A stretch of DNA of 7,456 bases, from contig JANXNM010000510.1 of assembly GCA_025354065.1 (NCBI GenBank), positions 1 to 7,456 on the forward strand, read 5' to 3'. The notes under the pieces are model-generated. The model did not search any database, was not told where the DNA came from, and was given only the letters and a program-made list of their open reading frames with translations. Of this stretch, positions 1 to 5,060 are shown in pieces. The stretch comes from Synechococcales cyanobacterium 340R_concoct_173_sub. Lineage in GTDB: Bacteria; Cyanobacteriota; Cyanobacteriia; Leptolyngbyales; Leptolyngbyaceae. Numbering within the stretch: the first letter of the stretch is position 1; every line of letters begins with the position of its first letter. Both the position numbers and the translations under genes were made by a program.

Positions 1-1161
1 GAAGGTGGCGGTGGCTATAATCGTGACGAAGCCCGATCGGATTCCGGTGGACGGCCATTCTTCGATCGTAAACCCCCAGCTCGGCGGGACGATCGCGATG
101 GCTCATTTAACCGCGATGCTCGCCCAAACCGTGAATTCAGCGAAAGTCGTGGCGATCGGGATAACCGAGGCAGCTACAACAAATCTGAAGGCGGTTACAA
201 CAAATTTGAAGGTAACAGCAAGTTTGGCAGCGGAGACGATGGTCAAGGTCGAGCGTTCACTGACGAAGAAAAAATCGATCGTTACGAAAGCAGTCGCCTA
301 GAAGCATTCAGTGCCGCATCGCCTGAAACGGAAAATGCACAGACTGAACAGGACGACATGATCTATGGTCGCCATTCGGTTCAAGCCGCCCTCGAAACAG
401 GTCGCACCCTCAACCGAGTCTGGGTCACAGCCCGTCTGCGCTATGACAACCGTTTCCACACCTTACTCAATGATGCCAAATCCCAAGGCACCGTCATTGA
501 CGAAGTGGAACCGAAGCGTCTGAGCCAAATCACTCAATTCGCCAACCATCAAGGAATAGCGGCCCAAGTCTCGCCCCACGAATACAAAGACCTGACAGAA
601 CTAATCACTACTGCCAAGGAAAAAACAACCCAGCCCGTAATCGTGGTCGCCGACGGAATTACCGATCCCCATAATTTGGGTGCGATCGTCCGAACCGCCG
701 AAGCCATGGGTGCCCAAGGATTAGTGATTCCTCAACGTAGAGCTGTTGGTGTAACGTCCACAGTGCGTAAAGTTGCCGCAGGTGCTCTCGAATCGTTGGC
801 GATCGCCCGTGTTGTAAATCTCGCCCGTGCCCTTGAAGAACTTAAGGAAGCTGGATTCTGGATTTATGGAACGTCCGGTGAAGCCTCAGCTCAGAGTATT
901 CAAACCGTTGATTTTGCCAAAGCAACCGTCATCGTTATTGGTAGCGAAGGCGACGGATTGAGCGTAGTCACTCAGAAAGCCTGTGATCTTTTAGTCTCAA
1001 TTCCATTGTCGGGATCAACCCCGAGCTTGAATGCATCTGTAGCGGCAGGTATGGCGTTATATGAAGTTTATCGTCAAAGAGTGAGTACAACCCTTGATCC
1101 CTGGAAATTAAAGGCATCTGCCATTGAAAATTCAGTGGGGAGCGAGTATAAAGAGGATTAG
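1..1161 (+). CDS. rlmB: 23S rRNA 2'-O-ribose methyltransferase (SpoU/TrmH family, RlmB type), 5' partial
   Basis: The SpoU-family enzyme uses S-adenosylmethionine to methylate a ribose 2'-OH; RlmB acts on a guanosine of the 23S rRNA peptidyl-transferase loop. The frame is open from base 1 with no start, giving 386 residues in the window (window numbering). Residues 1-119 are a low-complexity extension rich in Gly, Arg, Asp and Asn (for example [14 protein letters not shown]). The first Met is residue 120 (base 358), where the SpoU substrate-binding domain begins ([11 protein letters not shown]). The knotted SPOUT domain shows motif 1 [16 protein letters not shown] (Asn225, Arg231, Glu234), motif 2 IGSEGDGLS (314-322) and motif 3 [17 protein letters not shown] (334-350, Asn344). 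Because the frame stays open with biased composition, the true start very probably lies upstream of the window and base 358 is not the start. An ORF at 5-301 in another frame is a shadow of the extension. The family is certain; the exact target nucleotide is by family inference. Confidence 0.93.
   Translation, partial: EGGGGYNRDEARSDSGGRPFFDRKPPARRDDRDGSFNRDARPNREFSESRGDRDNRGSYNKSEGGYNKFEGNSKFGSGDDGQGRAFTDEEKIDRYESSRLEAFSAASPETENAQTEQDDMIYGRHSVQAALETGRTLNRVWVTARLRYDNRFHTLLNDAKSQGTVIDEVEPKRLSQITQFANHQGIAAQVSPHEYKDLTELITTAKEKTTQPVIVVADGITDPHNLGAIVRTAEAMGAQGLVIPQRRAVGVTSTVRKVAAGALESLAIARVVNLARALEELKEAGFWIYGTSGEASAQSIQTVDFAKATVIVIGSEGDGLSVVTQKACDLLVSIPLSGSTPSLNASVAAGMALYEVYRQRVSTTLDPWKLKASAIENSVGSEYKED
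799..806. repeat. HIP1 octamer (GCGATCGC) inside rlmB
   Basis: A perfect copy of the palindromic octamer that is highly over-represented in many cyanobacterial genomes. It lies in coding sequence. Its main use here is taxonomic support for a cyanobacterial host. Confidence 0.9.
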
Positions 1162-1182
1162 CTATTTGAAAAACTAATCCAT

Positions 1183-1410
1183 ATGAATGAGTTACTACTG
1201 AGTGCTATGGCCCAGGTTGGAATGGCGTGGTGGGTCGAGATAAAAACCGAAGTACCCACCTGCACTTACTACTTTGGTCCATTTTCGTCCTCTAATGATG
1301 CGGTTGGCCATCAGCCCGGTTATCTCGACGATCTTCGGCAAGAAGGCGCACAAAACATCCATGTGGAAGTTAAACGCTGTCGGCCCAAGAATCTTACGAT
1401 TAGCGATTGA
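1183..1410 (+). CDS. DUF1816 domain protein, cyanobacterial small protein of unknown function
   Basis: A 75-residue protein with no signal peptide or membrane segment. The recognisable features of DUF1816 are WWVEIKT (16-22), CTYYFGPF (27-34), the QPGYLDDLRQEGAQ block (44-57) and KRCRPKNLTI near the end. I know this family from cyanobacteria and know of no assigned biochemical role. The gene starts 21 bp after rlmB on the same strand and is followed by a terminator, so the two are probably co-transcribed. No Shine-Dalgarno sequence is visible before ATG 1183; ATGs at 1207 and 1222 are possible alternatives, since the conserved domain begins only around Trp16. The antisense ORF over the same bases (1195-1440) is a shadow. 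Confidence 0.85.
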   Translation: MNELLLSAMAQVGMAWWVEIKTEVPTCTYYFGPFSSSNDAVGHQPGYLDDLRQEGAQNIHVEVKRCRPKNLTISD

Positions 1411-1458
1411 ATTCGCCGCTCGGTCTTTGGCGCAGTCCAATGTTAGCTAGATTTAGAT

Positions 1459-1497
1459 AAAATACTTCTGAGTTTATTTTTAGCTCAGAGGTATTTT
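1459..1497. terminator. Bidirectional intrinsic terminator between rlmB-DUF1816 and the convergent hydrolase
   Basis: A 14-bp stem (1459-1472 with 1484-1497, one G-U pair) encloses an 11-nt loop. The left arm begins with AAAA and the right arm ends with a run of T, so an RNA from either strand gives a hairpin with a U-rich 3' side. It lies 48 bp after the DUF1816 stop and 8 bp beyond the stop codon of the minus-strand hydrolase, the right place to end both units. Confidence 0.85.
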
Positions 1498-1505
1498 TCA
1501 TTGTC

Positions 1506-2357
1506 TTATTGGTCGTGCGGCGTTTGTTGAGATGACGATCGTCCCACCTCTGGATTCATCATCAGCCATTGTTCAATACGTTTTAATAGTTCTTCAGGAC
1601 ATTCCCAAGGAATTAAATGAGCCGCATCAAACGTAGACCATTCGCATCCTACGATCGTTTTCGCCGTTTCCAGACTAGCCGAGGGAGCAATATGCCGATC
1701 GAATTCTCCAATCAACATCAGCGCCGGACAGGTTAATTTTGGCAAATCCGGCACTCGGTTATATCCCGCTGCAATCGCCCGACTCAATGCCTGATCTGCC
1801 CGACGTGACGTTTTAAAATAGGCATATACCGCTTCTCGGGCAAGAAAGTGATAAACAGCGGGCGTTTGCTGTCTGACTAGATGGCGGAATAACGATCGCG
1901 ATCCCAACTGGTCAATATTCCATTGCCAACCGGGACGCAAAATATTTATAATCCCAGCCAATCCAGTAAATAAATTGTCAACCAGCGAAATTTTTGGATG
2001 ATTTCCCCAAGGTCTCGCTGCCGTTGCTACCAAAATTAAGCCACTGACCCGATTGGGATACCGCAATGCCAACTCCATCGCAAAGATCCCACCCAGCGAC
2101 CAACCCAACACCAACGTCCGATCGATCCCTCGCTCATCCAGCAGCTGAATTAGATCCTCGATATGCTGCGTAATTTCAAAACTCTCTCTGGTTTGACTTT
2201 TGCCATAGCCTCGTAAGTCCGGCGAAATCACCCGAAATCTCTTGTTCAGCCCCACTGCAAAAATGCCCATACTGCGAGCCGAACCCGGATGACCGTGCAA
2301 ACAGAGCAACGGAAATCCAGTTCCCGACTCTTCAGTGTATAAAGAAAATTGAGTCAT
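1506..2357 (-). CDS. Alpha/beta hydrolase fold protein
   Basis: A 283-residue soluble alpha/beta hydrolase, numbered from ATG 2357. Visible landmarks are the oxyanion-hole segment LHGHPGS (20-26), the strand-turn DLRGYGKS (47-54), the nucleophile elbow GWSLGG with Ser87 (85-90), an acid in GEFDRHI (Asp220) and the catalytic His in AAHLIPWE (His247), giving a complete Ser-Asp-His triad. Residues of about 115-190 form the lid. The substrate cannot be read from the sequence: esterase, lactonase or peptidase-like activity are all possible. An in-frame TTG at 2364-2366 would add three residues (MKL); I prefer ATG 2357 because it is a stronger codon, and neither has a strong Shine-Dalgarno. The gene is divergent from the DUF2996 gene and convergent with the rlmB unit, so it is probably transcribed alone. 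Confidence 0.9.
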   Translation of the reverse strand: MTQFSLYTEESGTGFPLLCLHGHPGSARSMGIFAVGLNKRFRVISPDLRGYGKSQTRESFEITQHIEDLIQLLDERGIDRTLVLGWSLGGIFAMELALRYPNRVSGLILVATAARPWGNHPKISLVDNLFTGLAGIINILRPGWQWNIDQLGSRSLFRHLVRQQTPAVYHFLAREAVYAYFKTSRRADQALSRAIAAGYNRVPDLPKLTCPALMLIGEFDRHIAPSASLETAKTIVGCEWSTFDAAHLIPWECPEELLKRIEQWLMMNPEVGRSSSQQTPHDQ

Positions 2358-2395
2358 AAGCTTCAAATAGTAAGTCGCGGACGAGTTTAATCCAA

Positions 2396-2424
2396 TTGTC
2401 TGAATCGTTTATGATGTGTATTAC
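2396..2424 (+). promoter_or_regulatory. Possible promoter for the DUF2996 gene
   Basis: Two overlapping candidates lie in the 69-bp divergent gap. TATGAT at 2410-2415 matches the -10 consensus at 5 of 6 positions but has only a weak -35. TTGTCT (2396-2401) with TATTAC (2419-2424) at 17-bp spacing matches 4 of 6 at each box. The second would start transcription after ATG 2427 and would then favour translation from ATG 2445. This is motif matching only. Confidence 0.3.
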
Positions 2425-2426
2425 TA

Positions 2427-2945
2427 ATGAACCGTACTTTAGCCATGCCTGACGAAAAAGAGCCAATTATCGCGGAACAAGTCGAATCAAAAATCGAATC
2501 AAAAGTAGCAAAGGCCGCGAGTCCTGACGCTGAAAAACCTCCAGCAAAAAAAGAAAAGCCCCCCGCAATAGAAGCAAAACCCTTTCAAGCCTTCATCGAA
2601 GACCATTACTTACCAGGACTCAAAGCCGCATTTGAGAACGTTGGTATTCGTCCAGTTGACCTCCAGTTTGTGAGGCAAAAAGTCGAAGTGGTGGGCTATG
2701 ATGACGCACCAGAATGCTGGCAAATCCAGGGGAAATGGGATACCCCTGACGAAAGTCGCCAATTTAATCTATATTTCTACAGCGACGATATTCAAGGTCA
2801 ACGCGGTTTTTCCGCCACCAACACCGGATCCAAAGCCAGCACTCTTGAATCGTTCCGGATTGATGAGCGCAAAGTTACCCTCGACTTATTGCTTCTCGGC
2901 GTGACCCAGCGATTAAATAGTCAAAAATGGTTTATTCGTAATTAG
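2427..2945 (+). CDS. DUF2996 family protein, conserved in oxygenic phototrophs, function unknown
   Basis: A 172-residue soluble protein. Residues 1-50 are a charged, Lys/Glu/Ala/Pro-rich linker of probable disorder (AKKEKPPAIEAKP). The folded domain from about residue 51 to the end matches what I recall of DUF2996: FIEDHYLPGLKAAFENVGI, then a beta-rich part (CWQIQGKWD, RQFNLYFYSDD, GQRGFSATNTG) and a C-terminal helix (LDLLLLGVTQRLN). The absence of a signal peptide suggests the cytosol or stromal face. I know of no proven biochemical role. ATG 2427 gives MNRTLAMPDEKE; the internal ATG at 2445 (Met7) is an equally credible start because neither has a Shine-Dalgarno. It lies upstream of acsF on the same strand with 249 bp between them, so co-transcription is uncertain. 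The ORF at 2698-2904 is a shadow. Confidence 0.82.
   Translation: MNRTLAMPDEKEPIIAEQVESKIESKVAKAASPDAEKPPAKKEKPPAIEAKPFQAFIEDHYLPGLKAAFENVGIRPVDLQFVRQKVEVVGYDDAPECWQIQGKWDTPDESRQFNLYFYSDDIQGQRGFSATNTGSKASTLESFRIDERKVTLDLLLLGVTQRLNSQKWFIRN
2482..2505 (+). repeat. Two tandem 12-bp copies in the DUF2996 linker
   Basis: TCGAATCAAAAA is followed at once by TCGAATCAAAAG, 11 of 12 identical. It encodes the repeated ESKIESKV stretch of the disordered linker and probably arose by slippage duplication. Confidence 0.75.
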
Positions 2946-2951
2946 GACTAA

Positions 2952-2963
2952 TGCCTACAGGCA
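2952..2963. repeat. Short palindrome TGCCT-AC-AGGCA after DUF2996
   Basis: Five-base perfect arms around an AC centre, 6 bp after the DUF2996 stop. There is no T-run, so it is not a standard terminator. Its left half (AATGCCTACA, 2950-2959) recurs upstream of pheT. Its role is unknown. Confidence 0.4.
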
Positions 2964-3067
2964 GGATGAACAAACCTATGAATTCTTAAGATTTGATGTA
3001 AAAAGTTGAGCTAATGTAACAAAACATCAATATCCTGAGTTTCCCGATCGGATCCCTCCAGCGCTTT

Positions 3068-3076
3068 TGATACACT
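3068..3076 (+). promoter_or_regulatory. acsF: Possible extended -10 promoter for acsF (TGATACACT)
   Basis: TGA followed by TACACT is an extended -10 element (TGn then 4 of 6 matches to TATAAT) in the non-coding gap before acsF. No good -35 lies at the usual distance. Transcription would begin near 3083, leaving a leader of about 112 nt before acsF. The rest of the 2946-3194 gap shows no terminator for the DUF2996 gene and no recognisable operator. Confidence 0.35.
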
Positions 3077-3084
3077 GTTTAGAC

Positions 3085-3201
3085 ATGTTCAAGAAAAGCT
3101 TGCATGAACTTAAGGCTTTGGGCCGAGTCATCAACCTTGATTCAAGAATAATCAAAAATCCACGTCAACCCGCCAAGAGCGCGCGATCGCACCCATGGTA
3201 G
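3085..3201 (+). other. Possible 38-codon upstream ORF overlapping the acsF start
   Basis: ATG 3085 opens a 38-residue basic peptide (begins MFKKSLHELKALGR, ends in HPW) that stops at TAG 3199-3201, so it overlaps the first 7 bases of acsF in another frame. A start near 3083 would make it leaderless. An open stretch of this length is expected by chance fairly often, and I do not recognise the peptide, so this is only a candidate for a translationally coupled leader. Confidence 0.15.
3183..3190. repeat. HIP1 octamer (GCGATCGC) just before the acsF start codon
   Basis: A perfect HIP1 palindrome that ends 4 bases before ATG 3195, where a Shine-Dalgarno would normally be. No other ribosome-binding motif is seen. 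Confidence 0.9.
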
Positions 3202-4271
3202 ATTCTCTTAAAAAACCTGCATTACAAGAGTTACGTCCTGGCACGCTAACTCCGTCCAAAGAAACCATCCTCACCCCACGCTTCTACACCACCGACTTTG
3301 AAGAGATGGCGAAGATGGACATGTCGGTCAACGAAGAAGAGTTGTCCGCCTTGATGGAAGAGTTCCGCGCCGATTACAACCGTCATCATTTTGTGCGCAA
3401 CGAGCTGTTCGATCGCTCCTTCGATCACATCAGCGGGGAAGCCCGTAAATTATTCATTGAGTTTTTAGAGCGCTCCTGTACTGCTGAATTCTCCGGGTTT
3501 TTACTATACAAAGAACTCTCCCGTAAACTAAAAGAGCGAAATCCTCTCTTGGCGGAAGGCTTTGCCCTAATGTCTCGCGATGAAGCCCGTCATGCTGGGT
3601 TTCTGAATAAAGCGATGTCAGACTTCAATATGTCCTTGGATTTAGGCTTCTTGACCAAAAGTAGGAAGTATACCTTCTTCAAACCGAAGTTTATTTTCTA
3701 TGCGACCTATATTTCCGAGAAAATTGGCTACTGGCGCTACATCACCATTTATCGTCACCTAGAACAGCATCCTGAGAATCAGCTTTACCCGATTTTCAAC
3801 TTCTTTGAAAACTGGTGCCAAGATGAAAATCGTCATGGCGACTTTTTCGATGCGGTGATGCGTGCCCAGCCCTATACGTTGACGGGCCTGAAATCTCGCC
3901 TCTGGTGTCGTTTCTTCCTGCTTTCCGTGTTTGTCACCATGTACCTGAACGACATGCAGCGTACAGGCTTCTACGAAATGTTGGGATTCACGACTCGTGA
4001 CTTTGAACGCGAAGTGATTAACAAAACCAATCGATCGGCTGGAAAAGTCTTCCCCGTTATCATTGACGTTGATCATCCTGGGTTCTACCCAAGCCTTGAG
4101 ACCTGTGTCAGCAACAATGAAAAACTTGCGACGATCGGTGCCTCCAGTGCTCCAGCGCCGCTCAAGTTCTTGAGAAAGCTGCCCTATTACGCTAGCACCG
4201 TGACCCAGCTTTTGAAGCTGTATTTCATCAAGCCGATCGATATGGAAAAAATCCATGGAACGGTTCTCTAG
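3195..4271 (+). CDS. acsF: Magnesium-protoporphyrin IX monomethyl ester (oxidative) cyclase, aerobic form
   Basis: AcsF (also called ChlA or CHL27) is the di-iron monooxygenase that forms the fifth ring of chlorophyll from Mg-protoporphyrin IX monomethyl ester, giving protochlorophyllide. It works at the thylakoid or cytoplasmic membrane and in other cyanobacteria needs the partner Ycf54. The 358 residues are full length. Family signatures include [16 protein letters not shown] (27-42), [11 protein letters not shown] (60-70), the [16 protein letters not shown] helix (92-107), [10 protein letters not shown] (127-136) and [11 protein letters not shown] (208-218). Probable iron ligands are Glu98, Glu130, His133, Glu175, Glu211 and His214, the Glu plus two ExxH pattern of ferritin-like di-iron proteins. 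The N-terminus (MVDSLKKP, then LRPG) looks like the standard aerobic ChlAI form rather than the low-oxygen ChlAII paralogue, though this is from memory. The gene has its own terminator and no Shine-Dalgarno. Antisense ORFs at 3246-3428 and 3759-4256 are shadows. Confidence 0.97.
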   Translation: MVDSLKKPALQELRPGTLTPSKETILTPRFYTTDFEEMAKMDMSVNEEELSALMEEFRADYNRHHFVRNELFDRSFDHISGEARKLFIEFLERSCTAEFSGFLLYKELSRKLKERNPLLAEGFALMSRDEARHAGFLNKAMSDFNMSLDLGFLTKSRKYTFFKPKFIFYATYISEKIGYWRYITIYRHLEQHPENQLYPIFNFFENWCQDENRHGDFFDAVMRAQPYTLTGLKSRLWCRFFLLSVFVTMYLNDMQRTGFYEMLGFTTRDFEREVINKTNRSAGKVFPVIIDVDHPGFYPSLETCVSNNEKLATIGASSAPAPLKFLRKLPYYASTVTQLLKLYFIKPIDMEKIHGTVL

Positions 4272-4357
4272 ACCCCAATCTCAATTCTGGGTGCAATGTT
4301 GAATAAGCAATGCTAAATAGTCAAGGATTGAAATTACTCCCATAAAAATTGATAATT

Positions 4358-4384
4358 AGGCTTCACAACCGTGGAGTCTTTTTT
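4358..4384 (+). terminator. Intrinsic terminator after acsF
   Basis: A 9-bp stem (4358-4366 with 4371-4379, two G-U pairs) closes a tight AACC loop. The run of six T at 4379-4384 follows directly and includes the last base of the stem. It lies 87 bp after the acsF stop and indicates a single-gene acsF transcript. Confidence 0.75.
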
Positions 4385-4391
4385 GTATGAA
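4362..4391 (+). promoter_or_regulatory. Possible promoter overlapping the acsF terminator
   Basis: TTCACA (4362-4367, 5 of 6 to the -35 consensus) is 18 bp from TATGAA (4386-4391, 4 of 6 to the -10). The -35 box is within the terminator stem. Transcription would start near 4398 and drive the gene at 4449. Evidence is motif matching only. Confidence 0.25.
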
Positions 4392-4446
4392 TTATTTTGC
4401 TCTGTGGCTATCTTCTATGACGATGCTCTATGACTGTGTGCGGTGA
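4387..4446 (+). other. Possible out-of-frame N-terminal hydrophobic segment for the next gene
   Basis: ATG 4387 opens 19 codons (MNYFALWLSSMTMLYDCVR) ending at TGA 4444-4446, next to and out of frame with the start at 4449. The first 15 residues are hydrophobic and resemble a weak signal peptide core without the usual basic start. A frameshift near 4440 would fuse it to the downstream protein. It may equally be a chance ORF. Confidence 0.2.
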
Positions 4447-4448
4447 CT

Positions 4449-5033
4449 ATGCCCATTGATATTCCTCCTCAAATTCGCAATAGCCCAACGCTACAAAAAT
4501 GGCTCAACCAAGCCCCTGATATCCGCCGAGAAATCGCCAATGATCCAAGCTTTCGGACTCGCCTTCAGGTTGGTTATTCACGATTTACCCAAGGTAATAC
4601 AAATGCCGTGACGATCGGACTTGAAGATTTACGGCTTGGCTTAACCCCCGTTACCCTGAGTTCCCATTTCAGCATGGGTGGGGGTATCAGTAGCTTTGGG
4701 GTCGATGCCCAGACCTATCTATTGCCCTTAGGTGGATATATCAACATCGCGTCGGTGGTGGGATGGCGATCGCTTTCCAACTCAAATACCCAGAACCAAG
4801 GCTTAAACGTCGGTACAAAACTGATGCTAATCCCATCTCGCGGCGGCGGGGCGGATATCGCACTTCAGCAAACTTGGATCAACGTGGGAAGCGATCGGGA
4901 AGTCGGTATTGGCAAAGTATCCGTTGGATATGCCATAGCGCCTCAACTCCGTCTAGCAACCACAATAGAACGTTGGCAAGGCCGAGCTATTTCTGAAACG
5001 CGAGGCAGCCTTTTACTAGAATGGATGCCTTAG
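4449..5033 (+). CDS. Conserved beta-rich cyanobacterial protein of unknown function, possibly an outer-membrane or periplasmic protein
   Basis: A 194-residue protein from ATG 4449 (GTG 4443, two codons upstream, is an alternative). It opens with IPPQIRNSPTLQKWL and DPSFRTRLQVGYSRF, then runs as alternating polar and hydrophobic strands: GLEDLRLGLTPVTLS, TYLLPLGGYINIASVVGW, GTKLMLIPSRGGGADIALQQ, GKVSVGYAIAPQLRLATTI and a final RGSLLLEWMP. This looks like beta-barrel or beta-sheet architecture. From memory, similar cyanobacterial proteins carry an N-terminal signal peptide before the PPEI/NSPVLQRW-type opening. Here none is in frame: TGA 4431-4433 blocks the frame just upstream. The reading frame is otherwise intact. 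The protein could have lost export, or the N-terminus may be frameshifted. It is convergent with the kinase, with 27 bp between stop codons and no clear hairpin. The ORF at 4763-4996 is a shadow. Confidence 0.75.
   Translation: MPIDIPPQIRNSPTLQKWLNQAPDIRREIANDPSFRTRLQVGYSRFTQGNTNAVTIGLEDLRLGLTPVTLSSHFSMGGGISSFGVDAQTYLLPLGGYINIASVVGWRSLSNSNTQNQGLNVGTKLMLIPSRGGGADIALQQTWINVGSDREVGIGKVSVGYAIAPQLRLATTIERWQGRAISETRGSLLLEWMP
4766..4773. repeat. HIP1 octamer (GCGATCGC) in the beta-rich protein gene
   Basis: Third perfect HIP1 copy in the window, in coding sequence. Confidence 0.9.
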
Positions 5034-5060
5034 CTTAATAAAAAACTCAAATTCTAATCA

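Noticed and set aside
5..301. 98-codon plus-strand ORF
   Set aside because: It is in a different frame from the rlmB extension, which is open through the same bases and flows into the methyltransferase domain.
1195..1440. 81-codon minus-strand ORF
   Set aside because: It is antisense to the recognisable DUF1816 gene and has no family features.
2698..2904. 68-codon plus-strand ORF within DUF2996
   Set aside because: Out-of-frame shadow of the conserved domain.
2992..3030. Inverted repeat TTGATGT/ACATCAA upstream of acsF as an operator
   Set aside because: Seven-base arms with a 24-nt spacer in AT-rich DNA are expected by chance, and the motif does not match NtcA or another site I know.
3246..3428. 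60-codon minus-strand ORF within acsF
   Set aside because: Shadow of acsF coding sequence with no recognisable motif.
3759..4256. 165-codon minus-strand ORF antisense to acsF
   Set aside because: Long, but it mirrors highly conserved acsF codons; no domain or ribosome site was seen.
4763..4996. 77-codon plus-strand ORF within the beta-rich protein gene
   Set aside because: An Arg/Ser-rich out-of-frame translation of the beta-rich gene.
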